From positions 86,114,104-86,178,103 of the forward strand of contig NC_088910.1 in assembly GCF_963576675.1 (NCBI RefSeq): a stretch of 64,000 bases of DNA. Reading direction: 5' to 3'. Positions 45,047 to 57,931 of the stretch are shown one piece after another. Under the pieces are notes generated by a model that did not search any database, was not told where the DNA came from, and saw only the letters and a list, made by a program, of their open reading frames with translations. Positions within the stretch are counted from its first letter, which is position 1, and every line of letters begins with the position of its first letter. A program made the translations under genes and the position numbers. Source of the DNA: Euphorbia lathyris. Taxonomy: Eukaryota; Streptophyta; Magnoliopsida; Malpighiales; Euphorbiaceae.

Positions 45047-45886
45047 AGCATAAACTTGCGAGTGGGAAAGGGAGCAAGAGTTGCCGCCCTCGCAATTGGA
45101 GATTATGTTTTACTTTTGCCCTCTGGGCTTGTAATAGAATTAAGGAATTGTTTATACGTTCCTGAGATGTCTCGTAACATTATTTCTATTAGCCGTCTTG
45201 TTGACGACGGTTTTCATATTTCAATAAAGAACAATAGTTGCAATTTTTATAAAGATTCGATCTTTTATTTTTCAGGAATATCACAAAATGGGATTTATGT
45301 GTTAGATGATAAAACTCCTGTTTTTGCAATTGATACCAAAAGACATAAGATAGATAATTCAACTTACTTGTGGCATTGTCGTTTAGGCCATATAAACAAG
45401 AGACGCATGCTAAAGCTACATTCAGATGGGCTTATAGATCCAATCGATTCCGAATCATTAGAAACATGCGAATCATGTTTAAAAGGTAAAATGACAAAGA
45501 CACCCTTTAGCAATAAAGGAGAGCATGTATCAGACACTCTAGGACTCATTCATTCAGATGTATGCGGTCCTATGAGGCACAAATCAGAAGCTTTTGACAA
45601 GTTCAAATGCTTCAAGAATGAAGTGGAAAATCAATTAGGAAAGAAAATACAGACGCTTCGATCCGATCGAGGTGGCGAATATCTTTCAGATGATTTTCTG
45701 AATTATCTAACTGAATGTGGGATATGCTCACAATGGACACCTCCCTATACACCACAACACAATGGTGTATCCGAGAGGAGAAACCGTACCCTATTAGATA
45801 TGGTACGATCCATGATGAGCATAGCCTTACTTCCAAAGTCGTTCTGGGGCTATGCCTTAGAAACTGCCCTCTTCACCCTAAACTGA
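45047..45886 (+). pseudogene. Element E protease end and integrase, with internal deletion
   Basis: Copia pre-integrase zinc motif: LWHCRLGHINKRRM (HxxxxH) with CESCLKGK (CxxC). Integrase core residues are SDVCGPM (D), RSDRGGEY (D) and NGVSERRNRT (E). Between CGPM and RHKSEAF roughly 25-30 residues expected in this family (the FITFIDDYSRYGYVY region) are missing in frame. It ends at TGA 45884-45886, where Arg is expected. Confidence 0.88.
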
Positions 45887-47104
45887 GTACCAACTAAATC
45901 CGCTAGTTCCACACCATATGAATTGTTCGTTGGTAGGAAACCTGTGTTCTCATTTATGAGAGTATGGGGTTGTTCAGCATATGTCAAACGCATAGCGTCC
46001 GACAAATTAGATTCTAAATCTGATAAATGTTTCTTCATTGGATATCCCAAAGAAACCATGGGGTATTACTTCTATCATCCAGATGATCAGAAAGTAATAG
46101 TATCTAGACACGCAACCTTCTTAGAGAAAGAGTTTCTCGAAGAAACACAAAAGGGAAGCGTGATTGAACTCGACGAAGTTCAAGAGGAAGAAACGCCGAC
46201 TGAAACATCAGAAGCGGTTGAGGTACCCGAAGAAGTCCCATTAGATGAGACAACAGTGGCACCTATTCGTAGATCACGAAGAGTTCGTGAACTCCCAGTT
46301 AGATATGGTTTTCTAGTGGGAGATGATAACGAGGTTCCTGTATTAGACGACGAACCCGAAAACTACGAAGAGGCTCTTACTAGTCCAGATTCTAAAGCAT
46401 GGCTTGAAGCCATGGATTCTGAAATAGATTCCATGTATACTAACCAAGTGTGGACTTTGGTTGATCCACCCGAAGGGATAATTCCCATTGGGTGCAGGTG
46501 GATCTTCAAAAAGAAGACTGACATGGATGGAAAGGTTAGCACCTACAAGGCTAGGTTGGTAGTGAAAGGATATCATCAGAAACAAGGTGTTGATTATGAC
46601 GAAACCTTCTCTCCTGTTGCTATGTCCAAATCAATCAGAATCATGCTTGCAATTGCCGCTCATTTTGATTATGAGATTTGGCAAATGGATGTGAAAACAG
46701 CTTTCCTAAATGGAAATCTGCTTGAGGATGTATACATGATGCAGCCTGAAGGTTTCATATCAAAGGATGCAAATAAAGTTTGCAAACTTCAGAAATCCAT
46801 TTATGGACTCAAGCAAGCATCTAGAAGCTGGAACAAGCGTTTTGACGAAACCATAAAACAATTTGGTTTCAAACAAAATTGCGAAGAAGCTTGCATTTAC
46901 AAGAAAGCAAGTGGGAGCTCTATAGCATTTCTCATACTATATATGGACGATATACTGTTAATGGGAAATGACATTGCTCTATTACAATCGGTGAAAGTAT
47001 GGTTATCCGATAACTTCTCAATGAAAGACCTTGGTGAAGCAGCCTATATACTTGGTATAAAGATCTACAGGGATAGATCGCGTAGACTGCTTGGTCTTTC
47101 ATAG
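45887..47104 (+). pseudogene. Element E integrase C-terminus and reverse transcriptase
   Basis: WGCSAYVKR and KCFFIGYPKETMGYYFY end the integrase. After an acidic linker the copia RT reads NQVWTLVDPPEGIIPIGCRW, ARLVVKGYHQKQGVDYDETF, QMDVKTAFLNGNL, YGLKQASRSWNKRFD and the catalytic YMDDILLMG. It ends at TAG 47102-47104, where CAG is likely ancestral. Confidence 0.9.
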
Positions 47105-47926
47105 GCTACATACATTGAAAAGGTGCTAAATCGGTTTAGCATGCTTGAATCGAAACGAGGTAAATTACCCATGGTACATGGAGTAAAGTTAAACAATCAT
47201 CAATGTCCTAAAACTGATGATGACAAATGACGCATGGATGTAGTCCCGTACGCCAGCGCGATCGGTTCGATTATGTATGCTATGCTATGCACTAGACCTG
47301 ACGTAGCGTTCGCGTTATCTGTAACGAGTCGTTACCAAGGGAATCCAGGAGACGAGCATTGGATTGCCGTCAAGAACATTCTTAAGTACTTGAGAAGGAC
47401 TAAAGATATGTTCCTAGTGTACGGAGAAGGAGATCTGAAAATTGAAGGATTTTCAGACGCTAGTCATCTCACAGATGAGAATGATTTTAAATCCCAATCA
47501 GGATACCTGTTTATCTTGAATGAGGGCGCGGTCAGTTGGAAAAGTTCCAAGCAGGGAAGCATAGCTTTCTCTACGACCGAGTCAGAGTACATCACTGCTG
47601 CGGAAGCAGCAAAGGAAGTAGTTTGGATTAGAAAGTTCATTACAGAACTAGGTGTGGTGCCTGACATTGTCAATCCCATTACTCTGTACTGTGATAACAA
47701 TGGAGCCATTGCGCAAGCAACGGAACCACGGTCTCATAATGCATCCAAGCACTACCTAAAGCGATACCACATCATTAGAGAGATTGTGGCTAGAGGAGAT
47801 GTGAGAATAGAAAGAGTACCTACAGAGGACAACGTTGCAGATCCGTTGACAAAGCCTTTAACCCAGAAAGTACATGATCGTCATTTAACTTCTACTGGGA
47901 TAAGTTTTAGAAAGAATTGGCTTTAG
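47105..47926 (+). pseudogene. Element E RNase H
   Basis: Contains a TGA near 47228 before VVPYASAIGSIMYAMLCTRP. RNase H motifs: GFSDASHLTDENDFKSQSGY (D), STTESEYITAAEAAKE (E) and LYCDNNGAIAQA (D). The C-terminal HYLKRYHIIREIV and ADPLTKPL close the copia polyprotein. Confidence 0.9.
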
Positions 47927-47930
47927 TCCA

Positions 47931-47940
47931 AGTGGGAGTA
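47931..47940 (+). promoter_or_regulatory. Polypurine tract, element E
   Basis: AGTGGGAGTA directly before the LTR start TGTTGGGGTTT at 47941. Confidence 0.75.
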
Positions 47941-49802
47941 TGTTGGGGTTTAGTGTCCTATAGTCAATTGTTGCAGGATACAAACTTAATGTAAATGAAT
48001 TGTTCTTTAAATCATTTGTTTTAATGAGATATATATTTTATAACTATATAAAGACAATCCCTTTTAAGCACTAAATAAAGTCTAATAAAAGGAAATCCGT
48101 AAGTTTGTTTAAAGTGATTATAAAGTGTTCATACAAGCATGAAGTGAGACAAAACTTTATAATAAACTAATAAACTTAAAACCACCCCAAGTCAAGTGAT
48201 ATGTTTAGGATTGATATATCACTGTTGAGACTTGTATGTAACAATGTCTTCTGTCCGACAGAAAGCTGATCTCACAAGCTTCATATATATAGATATCTGG
48301 ACAGTTACATAGATCCGATGAAACGTCGTTCATTAGGATTGGGGATCCGATTTGAGATAACAGGATGGGTAGATTCATCATTGTCACCTGTTCATCTCAT
48401 TGGTATTAATAGGTATAAGTAATCCTCAGACTCAAAGGAATGTTAATTGGTCATCCTGAATTACTGAATGTGAGACTTTGATCCTGTGGTCCCACGATCC
48501 TTAACAGAGATGACTCTGGGGTGTGAACTGCAAAGGTTGGGTGTCACAGGAGGTAATGTCAGGGTAGTTATACATTGGATTGAGCATTTATCACTCCCGA
48601 TTAATGGGAGATATATCCAAGGATCGCTTGTGGAAGACTCGACTCTAAATCCTTGCAAGGTGATAGCTTAAGAGTAGAAATACAGATTTCACTTAACCTA
48701 TCTATTTGAGTTGACTCGGCCTGTACAAGTAAAACGAACGTCTCGCTATATGTGACTTGACATCACCCATAGTCATAAGATTCAGTTCAAGGATATAGTT
48801 GATAAAGGATCGAATTATACTGTAACTAATACGGAAGGGTTAACGACAGAATCAACCTATCTTCTTAACGGACTCTGGGGGAATGATTACAGACTTGCCA
48901 ATAACATACTCAGTACATCATTCCGTTATGCAAGGATTAAATATAATTCTTGAAGAAATTAATTTAATAGTTGCATACGGCCAGAAGTAGTAAGAACCTA
49001 ATGGATCACACATAAGACTTGGAACCAAAAGAGAGATGGATGTGATTAATAGATGGAAGCCCAATTGAGCCCAGTAAGGCCCGTTTAAATGGAGGGGGCC
49101 GAAATTTATATATAGAAATAAGGAATTATTTTAATTCCATTAATCCTAATTTGATTAGGTTTGTGAATTAAATTAATTAAGAGATAATTAAGTTAGGAGT
49201 TTTAATTAGATTAATATACTCCTATTATTATCCAATTAGATTATTTATTATTATCCTAAATGTATTTGATATATTATAAAATAATAATTAGGAATCCTAT
49301 TCCGAATGGAATTCCTATTAAGTAACCTATTCCTATCTAACTAGGGTTTAGATACAAGCGACTATATATACCCCCTCCTTATGAGAATTTCGACTAGGAC
49401 TCCTAACTCCCCTTTATGTGATTTTCGAAACCTACATTAAAAGAGAGAGAGTGAATTCGCATCCCCTAGTTCGTGGATAAGAATTCATACGGCTTCCGTC
49501 AATTGATTAATCTCATTCATCTCCTTTTCTCTTTGATCTTGTGTTGGTTAATTAGAGGCAATCTATTTTGGTTGCATCTCATAAGGGTTGATTTCATCTT
49601 AACCTCACCGTGTTATACTTTGTGGTTGGAATCTCGGAGAAGAATTGTGGGCGCTTCTTTAACAATGGTAGATTGTTCATCGAAAGGTATTCCTTCTTAT
49701 CCCTCTTTATATGAAATAACGATTAACGGATCTTATGGTTAAAAGGAAATAGGCTAAACATTTTATATTTCCGCTGCTATACCTTAGCCTTAATTTCCTT
49801 CA
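47941..49802 (+). repeat. Element E 3' LTR
   Basis: Starts TGTTGGGGTTTAGTG and most likely ends TTTCCTTCA at 49802. Carries a TATA box at 49363-49370 followed by CCCCCTCC. The right end is inferred from the TG...CA rule, because no second LTR is available. Confidence 0.75.
49363..49370 (+). promoter_or_regulatory. TATA box in copia LTR
   Basis: TATATATA before CCCCCTCCTT, the usual plant copia promoter layout. Confidence 0.6.
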
Positions 49803-51620
49803 ATTAAATCAAAGCACTTAAATTTAATTGCCTCTTAATCATGGATTATTTTGTCAAACCAAAATCATGTGGAAAGTTGTTTCAACAAACTCCCCTATTT
49901 TGATGTTGGCAAAATATTTAGTTATGGAACTCAGTTTTGAAATTCTCCATGATTGAATTGTCTTTCGTTCTTCTGAAATTGCTCCCCCGTAAGGGTTGCA
50001 TTTATTTGACTCAATTTAATTGTCTTTCGTTCTTCTGAAATTACTCCCCCGTAAGGGTCTGCCATTTTGCCCATTCCATTGATAATTTGTCCTACACATG
50101 GACTGATTTCAGAGATGTTGACTCAACCACACTCCGCGTAGACTAGAGTACGCCTCGCGTGGTTGAGCTTCTGGAACTTAGTATTGCCTGGTTTCTCCCT
50201 CACGCCCCGCGTAAGTGAGCTCCTGGAACAAACGTCTCTATTTCACACCTTGCACGCCCCACGTGTTATGCTATATGCCCCGTGTGGTAGGTGTTGACTG
50301 TGTGGGAACGCGTGGGTTGATTGCCGTGACTTAGAGGGAATTGCTCTACGACTCTCGAGAACCGAATTAGCTTGGCGTTTTATTTTTCTGAAATTAATCA
50401 AAAGTAAAGAAAATTCACTAAAAACACAAAATTTATTTTCGTTTTATTATTTATTTAAAAACACATTGTTTTTGTAATTAAACTTAATTATTTAGCTCAA
50501 CATTAATCTGTAAATCACGCTAAAAGATAGGGACAAAACGTCCCTATCAATATACACATATACTTTGTTCATAATTGAGCTTTTAGATTCTCAAGAAATT
50601 CTTCTCAAAATCAAGTTTTTCAAACATTAAACCATACTCTTTTCAATGATCACAAAGTCCCAAAAGCATATGTAATCAAAATCAACTCATGTAAATCATC
50701 AATAATCTAAAATTTACATAAAGATATGCATAAATATACTTCAATTTGTAATTCAAAACATAATTGAAATCTTAATTCACAAAACCCCCAAATCAAAACA
50801 TGTAAGAAATCAAAACCCTAGAAATTGAATTCAAAATCAAATTTATGGAAACCCATGGTTATATATATATATATATATATGTGTGTACTCAAAGTATAGG
50901 TATAGTTGATAGTTACTTACCTTAGTCTAAGTTTGAGAATAACACCACAAAACCCTAAATCTTCCTAGCCCGTATTCTCTGCACACACCTCCAAATCAAA
51001 ATCCCTCCAGGCAGGAGTTGCTTCTATGTGTCTAGAGTCTTCAATTACAATTTGAAGTTATTTGGACAGTTAGATCTCTGGCAGCACAAAAAACGGTGGA
51101 GCTGGCCTTTTTTGGTGGTGGTGGAAGGTGGAGGAGAAAGGAGAGAGAATGGAGGAGGAAGGAGAATGGAAAAGGCAGAGTTTTGATTAAAATGATTTCT
51201 AATTCTGAAATAATGCTATATATATGCCTTGATGTGAGTGGGTAATTATTGATTTGGTCCTCCAAACATCTAATTTTTTTAAAACTTACCCTGAACTTAT
51301 AATTATTATAAAAAATGTGCAATTACGCTCAAAACTATACCCGTAACACCCAATTAATCGACCAATCCTAAAACAAATATAATAGAACTTAGGGTTCGGG
51401 TATAATAAATGAAAATTAAGGACACGGACGTGACATAACATGACAATTTGGGACACACATTAAATGACATATGAGCTTCAAATAATATGGAAGAAATGAT
51501 AGGAAAGATGACAAATAACATTAAATGCTAAAATATTGAAGATGTAATTTTTTTTAATCTCAAAAGATTATTGTATGAAAAGTTGAAGAAATAACTTGTC
51601 CAATCATATTAAATGACATT
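49803..51620. other. Unassigned AT-rich DNA, possible old minus-strand LTR
   Basis: No credible gene. It contains a 41-bp direct repeat with a 62-bp period (49956-49996 and 50018-50058), a (TA)n run near 50860-50880, and a GA/CT-rich strip near 51110-51180. On the minus strand 51350-50930 looks like an LTR promoter/leader (TATATATAG, CT-rich leader, GGTAAGTAA donor), but I found no partner or duplication. Confidence 0.45.
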
Positions 51621-52129
51621 TGATAACATTGTGATATTATCCCAAGGATCAAAAGGGATATTCGCCTAGAGCGCCACGTGTTGATCATCTGATACCGGAG
51701 TATCACGGCGTATTGAACAAAGAGATCCGACAGGCGGATCACCAACACCTCACCACCAAAGATCCACGGGCGAACCTGTGAGGCGAATCGTCATAACCAT
51801 TCAACCCACCATTGAAACAGCTGAGCCGATCCCGCAATAAAGACCATTAATAAGCTATCAATAAGCTAACCTGCATACTTAAAGGAAACCAGTAACCGCC
51901 ATTAATGGAGCATTAATCGAGACTTTCTAGTTACTAATGGTTACAACTTCACTACTATATATAGCTTGCATCTCAAGCTATCAAGGTACACACATTCACT
52001 TACCCTTTGTCAATTCAGTTTGCTCTCTTGTTCTTCGATACTGACTTTGGCAGCGGAGCTTCCCCCCGTCGAACCCAACGACGCCCCCACAGAGACGGAA
52101 GTCCATCGGAAATTCTCCACTAGTCATCA
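51621..52129 (+). repeat. Element B 5' LTR
   Basis: TGATAACATTGTG...TAGTCATCA; TATA box at 51956-51963. Followed by ATTAGTGCGGTGA as in A. Confidence 0.93.
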
Positions 52130-52191
52130 ATTAGTGCGGTGATCGTGGATCCTTAATCAAATAAAGGGTTTTTCGTTCACGTTAAAAAGAT

Positions 52192-54357
52192 ATGACGAAT
52201 GGAGAACAGAACCCCTCCTCGGGGATTGAAACACCATTGGTAACACCATCAAGTCAACCTAAAACAAACGCTGGACGCGTTGATATGAGCACTCCTGCGG
52301 CACAAGATGGGAGGAGTATGTCGCCGGATACATTCATTGAAACATGTGCGGGATCCATAGGAAGAGCGTTTGGCCCTGAGATGGAAAGACGCCTAAGGTC
52401 GTTCATGATAGTACCAGAGCTTCGGCACACAAATCCTACGTCATCTCAATGGCAACAGGCCACTATAGGATCCAACGCCCATAATTCTTCATTCTTCCAA
52501 ATTCAACCCACGGATTCCATGGTGACTACTACCGTAGCAGGTAATAACCCGCCACTCAATCGGCAGTTATTTTCTGATGGAGCAGGAGGAAGTCGTAGGG
52601 ATAACCAAACTCCCCCTGGGGGATCCGCAGGCCACGGGATAAATCTGGGCGGATCAGGTAACCCAAGCCGCCCGCGGTCGAATCTCCCCGAAGGCGGATC
52701 AGAAGGTCGAAGGCATAAAAAGCGGAGAAAGGGGAAAAGCAGGCGGTCGAGATCACCTTCGCCCCCGAGACAGAGATCTTCCCGTCGGGGTAGATCACCC
52801 CCATCTACTGGTCATAGACAGAGCAAGAGGCCAGTAGAGACGCCACGATCGAATAGGCCACCGCCACCACCAAACCAAGGAGAGGATAGACACGCTCCTC
52901 CGGGAGACCACGGAGCGGATAACGACCAAGCTCCTCCTGGAGGACAGGGTGGTGGAGGGGGGCATTCGCCATCAGATCCATCGTCCGGGTCTAGCTCCTC
53001 ATCTTCTCCAAGTAGATCTCCCCCTAGAAGACCGCCGAGGGCGGGTCCGGAGAATTTTAATGATCGTGTTAGGGCTGCGGTGCTTCGCATTAATGAAGAG
53101 AATGCCCGGTATAATCCATTCGCTAATCGTGATTCGCCCTTTACAGCATGGATCGAAGCTAAAGAAACGGAGAGGCATTTTAAAATACCTAATATACCCG
53201 TTTACATGGGTGCAGACAATCCGGAGGCCCATGCAAGAAAGTACCGAATGTTGCTCAGCCTTAACCGTGCAAGTGAGGCGGTCTTATGTCGGATGTTTAT
53301 CACCACCTTGGGAGGCCCCGCCTATGATTGGTTCCAATCTTTACCTCCCGGATCAATCGACAGCTGGGATCAATTGAGTAGAGAGTTTTGTGCTAAATTC
53401 GTCGGATGTATTCCTCCAGTGGTCAAGTCATGGAAGCTTTTTGAATTAAAGCAGAAGGCGAATGAACCCCTTCGAGAGTATGTAGACAATTTCAACAAAT
53501 TTTGTATACGAATTGTCGATGTGGATGTCTCCATGGCAGCGGAGGCTCTAGCAAAAAACACCAGGTGTAAAAGCTTGCAGGAAGATTTAATTCGTAAGAA
53601 GCCCAGAAGTATGGCGGAATTAATTGAAAGATGCAAGGACTTCATGGAGGTAGATGACATTCGCAGGGAGTCATTGTCTCCGCCCAAGAAGGACAGAGGC
53701 GAATCTCGCCATCGAGATAAGGAGAAAGACAAGCACCAGGACTCATCCTCTAGAGGTCGGCGAAGAGGCTCTAAGAACAAATCAGCATTTGTGTCGTCAT
53801 TTACGCCGCTCAATGCCTCTAAAAGCGAAGTGCTCATGTGGATTGAGAACAGTCAGCACAAGCGGAGCATTTCATACCCTGAACCAAAGGGGGGGGGGGA
53901 GTACACCAACACTGGGAAAAATCCCAAAAATTATTGCAAATACCAAAGGAAGAATGGCCATGACACTGACGCATGCTGGGAATTGGCCAGAGAGATAGAA
54001 AGGCTTATCGAACGAGGAAAATTGGACCGGTTCGTCCAAAATGATGGCAAGAAGGGAGACGGTGATAGATCCAGAGATGATCAGAAGAAAAAGGCAAAAG
54101 GGACCATCAATGTCATAGCAGGCGGACCTGGGTACCAACCTGTGTTGAAAAAGGCAAAAACCACTGCTCTAGACAGGGCATCACTTAATCGCCCTTTTGC
54201 GGATACCGGTCCGGAGATCTCTCCTCATGCAGACGCCCTGGTCATTACTATGATGGTGGAAGGCTGGGAGATGAAAAGAGTGATGATTGATACTGGGAGT
54301 TCGTGCAATGTCATCACAAGAGGAGCATTTGCCAAGCTTATGGTCGACCCAATCTAA
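52192..54357 (+). pseudogene. Element B gag and protease N-terminus
   Basis: 721 open codons from ATG 52192, the best preserved gag of the family. The RS/Pro-rich N-terminal region (about 52720-53030) precedes the capsid (YMGADNPEAHARKY, LGGPAYDWFQSLPPG). The zinc knuckle is CKYQRKNGHDTDAC, with Gln where A has the metal-binding His. The protease active site is intact, MIDTGSSCNVI near 54285. It ends at TAA 54355-54357 where A reads CAA. Confidence 0.88.
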
Positions 54358-55662
54358 GTGGAAACCACCATAGTGGACATCCTGGGAGTAACCGGGCACA
54401 CCATCCAAACAAAGGGCCGGGTAACACTAGACTGTGAGTTAGCAGATGACGACCAAATCTGGAAAGACGATCTGGAATTCTCCATCCTGGATGGCCAGTT
54501 AGCTTACAATATCATCCTTGGGCGACCCTTTATCTCCGAGGCAGCAGCTCTTATCTCCATACGCCACTTAACTCTTTACATCCCCACGGCCAAGGGAGGT
54601 GTAATGATCAGAGGAAGCCAAAAAGTGGCTCAGGAGACATATTCGGCATTGTTGATGATTCGCCCACAGTCTAAAGATAAGGACAAGGAGGAACTTGTCA
54701 CAATGGCCTTGGGCGAAACGGAAATGTACCTCATGGTGGATGAAAAACAGGTACGGATGGCTAAAGGGCTCAAGGGAGAAATTAAGGAAGCTATCACCAA
54801 GGTTCTCCATGAGTCAGAAGATGTCTTTGCATGGAAGGATGAGATTCTCCCCGGGACTAGTCCAGATGTGATCACTCACAAACTCAACATCGATAAAGAC
54901 GCGGTACCGGTGGCCCAAAAATGAAGAAACCATAGCCCTGAGAGGCAGAAGGTGATAGAAGAAGAGATCACCAAGCTCAAACGGGCGGATGCCATCGAAG
55001 AGGTACTTTATACCCGATGGCTGGCGAATGTGGTTCTAGTCAAGAAAGCGGGCGGATCATACCGCATATGTATTGACTTTACAGATCTCAACAAAGCTTG
55101 TCCCAAAGACAACTACCCCTTGCCATGTATTGATATCCTAGTAGATGGAACCGCGGGACACGCCATGTACTCCTTCACCGACGTGAAGTCGAGTTATCAC
55201 CAGATCCCAATGGAGCCTTCGGATAGGATCAAAACTTTGTTCGTAACTCACCAAGCTACCTATTGCTCCAAAGTCATGCCCTTTGGGCTTAAGAACGCGG
55301 GTGCAACCTATCAACGGATGATGAACAAAATATTCGTAGAAAGCAAAGATGAAAACTTTTCTGTCCATGTGGACGATATGATCATCAAAAGTACCACTGT
55401 AGAAAAGCATGCGGATGACATAAAGGAGGTACTGGGTGTACTCCGACATCACAACATTAAGTTGAACCCGGAGAAGTGTACCTTTGGGGCGACATATGGA
55501 AAGTTCTTGGGATTCATGATTAGCCAGAAGGGAGTGAGCCCAAATCCTGATAAAATCAAAGCAGTTTTGGAGATGAAAGCGCCACAGAATATTAGGGAAG
55601 TGCAACGTCTTAATGGGCGTATCGTAGCCTTGGGCAGGTTCACCTCCTGTTCAGCCCAATGA
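54358..55662 (+). pseudogene. Element B protease C-terminus and reverse transcriptase
   Basis: Same frame as gag. It is interrupted by TGA 54922-54924 (CGA in A) and ends at TGA 55660-55662 (CGA in A). The RT keeps RICIDFTDLNKACPK and MPFGLKNAGATYQRMM, but the catalytic box is HVDDMIIKS (Tyr to His) near 55366. The polypeptide would be non-functional as it stands. Confidence 0.88.
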
Positions 55663-56337
55663 TGCCAGCCCTTTTATGAAGTAATCAAGAAACAAAAGGC
55701 GTTTGAATGGAGCGAGGACTGCGAGAAAGCTTTCCAGGGGATCAAACGGTTTCTCACGGAACCACCCTTTATGAGTCGTCCCTTGAAAGGTGAGAATCTC
55801 TACATGTATGTCTCGGTTACAGATAAAGCTGTTTGCACGGTCATGATAAGGGAAGAGGATGGCCAACAGTATCCAATTTATTACGTCAGCAAAGTATTAA
55901 AGGATGCTGAGGCCAGATATTCCAAACATGATAAAATGGCGTTGGCCGTTGTCACCACAACAATCCGCCTTAGGCCCTACTTCCAGGCTCATGCTGTCAT
56001 AGTTCGAACAAGTATACCCATGAGGAAAGTATTGTAAAAACCAGAAACTTCAGGGAGATTGATGGAGTGGGCAATACGCCTCGGGGAATTTGATGTACGA
56101 TATGAGAGCAGATCAGCCTTGAAGAGTCAAGTCTTGGCAGACTTTGTGAATGAATTCACTGAAGAGGGAATGAATCTCCCCAAATCTAAAGTCGAGGAAT
56201 GGACGATGCATACGGATGGAGCCTTCTCGGCAGAAGGTGCAGGTATAGGCGTCGTGATCAAAGGTCCCCCAATATATAAAGCTACGATACGCAACAAAGT
56301 TAGATTTCCTTACAACCAACAATGCGGCGGAGGATGA
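55663..56337 (+). pseudogene. Element B RNase H region
   Basis: In frame with RT, with a TAA at 56035-56037 (CAA in A). The second RNase H starts MHTDGAFSAEGAGIGVV. An extra C in the CCCCC run near 56266-56270 shifts the frame, so the correct continuation lies in the next frame. Confidence 0.82.
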
Positions 56338-57124
56338 GGCCTTAATATTGGGGCTGCGCCTGCTAAGAGAAATCACTCCCGAGCGGATTATGATCTATAG
56401 TGATTCCAAGTTAATGGTCAACTAGGAGATCAAAAATTTCGAGGTAAAAGATGATGTTCTGGCCAAATACGTCGCTGAGGTTAAAAAATTGTTGGATCAC
56501 CTTGAAGCCAAAGAAACTAAGTGGGAACTGATCCATGTACCTCGAGGGTCAAACACAGAAGCGGATCACCTAGCTAAAATGGCTTCCAGCAAGGAGAACT
56601 GGGTGGATCCACAGTGCCCATTCGAAATCAAAGCAGCCCCGGCATTCGCCTTGGAGGAGGTATCAATACTCACGACAGTAGAAAGTGATTGGAGATCATC
56701 AATCCGCCAGTATCTGATAGATGGAACTCTACCTATGGACAAGGAAGAAGCTTGGTGGATAGTCAGGAAGGCGGCCTATTTCTCCATGATAAATGGTTGC
56801 CTCTACAGAAAGTCTTTTAGCCACCCTTGGTTAAAATGCATTTTGCCAGAAGAGGGACAACAGGTCCTCAAGGAGCTGCACGAAGGAACATGTGGAGCCT
56901 ATGAGGCATCTGCCTCCATCTTGAAGAAATCCAGGTTAGCAGGATTTTATTGGCCCACGGCAGAACTTGATGCACAAAAATTGGTGGAATCTTGTCATAA
57001 TTGTCAGATTCATGCAAATGAATCACACACCGCTAAACACCTCCAAAAGCCCATCATCAAAGGTCGACCCTTTGCGGTCTGGGGTATTGACATAGTTGGA
57101 CCATTTCCTCCTACCAGAAGATAG
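56338..57124 (+). pseudogene. Element B RNase H end and integrase zinc domain
   Basis: Frame after the C-run shift. It has a TAG at 56423-56425 (CAG in A) and ends at TAG 57122-57124 (CAG in A). The zinc module reads HEGTCGAYEASAS with CHNCQIHANESH: the second metal-binding His is Tyr, a C-to-T change relative to A. Confidence 0.83.
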
Positions 57125-57931
57125 AGGAAGTATGTGGTAGTGGCTGTGGATCATTTCACCAAATGGGTAGAGGCTGAGGCTGTCTCCTCTATCAATGTTG
57201 AACGAATGGTGGAGTTCGTCAAAGATAACATCGTAGGAAGGTATGGAGTTCCTCATACGATTATCACTGACAATGGAACGCAATTCAACTGTGCAGAGTT
57301 CAAAACTTTCTGTGAAGGATTGGGCATTCTGAACAGGTTCGCCTCAGTTTACTATCCACGATCAAACGGTATGACTGAAGTTACAAATCGGACGATCGTT
57401 AAAGGAATAAAGAAAAGATTGGGGGAGCATGACAAAAAATGGGCGGATCAATTAATGAGTGTCCTATGGGCGTATCGCACTACTCCCAGGACGACCACAT
57501 GCGAAACCCCGTTCGCCCTCTCTCATGGCGTGGAAGCTGTAATCCCATTCGAAATACAGGTCCCTAGTGACAGAGTTGCATTCTATTGCGAGGATGAAAA
57601 CAGTCAAAGACTAAAAGAAAGTCTTGATCAAGTGGAAGAGAGGCGAGAAAAAGCATATGTACGCATGGCGGCATACAAGCAGCGGATCGCAGCTTATCAT
57701 GACAAAAATGCCAAGCTTGTAGACTTGAATGTGGGAGACCTCGTGCTCCGTAAGGCAGACAAAATCCAATCTAGAGAAGGGAAGGGAAAGCTAGGACTCA
57801 CTTGGACAGGTCCGTATCGAATAGTGGACAAAATTGGGTTCGCCACATTTAAAATACAAGACATGGAAGGAAATACATTGCTGCGTACATGGAATCTCCA
57901 AAATCTCTGCAAATATTTCGCCAGAAAATAG
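57125..57931 (+). pseudogene. Element B integrase core
   Basis: Same frame as the zinc domain. ITDNGTQFN (D), NGMTEVTNRT (E); the first D is in WGIDIVGPFPP just upstream. C-terminus GDLVLRKAD, LGLTWTGPYRI, ending KYFARK. Confidence 0.87.

Larger units (their letters stand above)
44090..49802 (+). mobile_element. Element E: Ty1/copia retrotransposon lacking a visible 5' LTR
   Basis: One copia-order polyprotein frame (gag, integrase, RT, RNase H) from 44090 to 47926, broken by four in-frame stops, then a purine-rich AGTGGGAGTA and a 1.86-kb LTR (47941-49802). All four open segments share one frame. No matching LTR is found upstream, so the element is 5'-incomplete or rearranged. The clade within Ty1/copia is not assigned. 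Confidence 0.85.

Noticed and set aside
48205..49742. Short frames inside the copia LTR
   Set aside because: LTR sequence; no domain and no conservation evidence.
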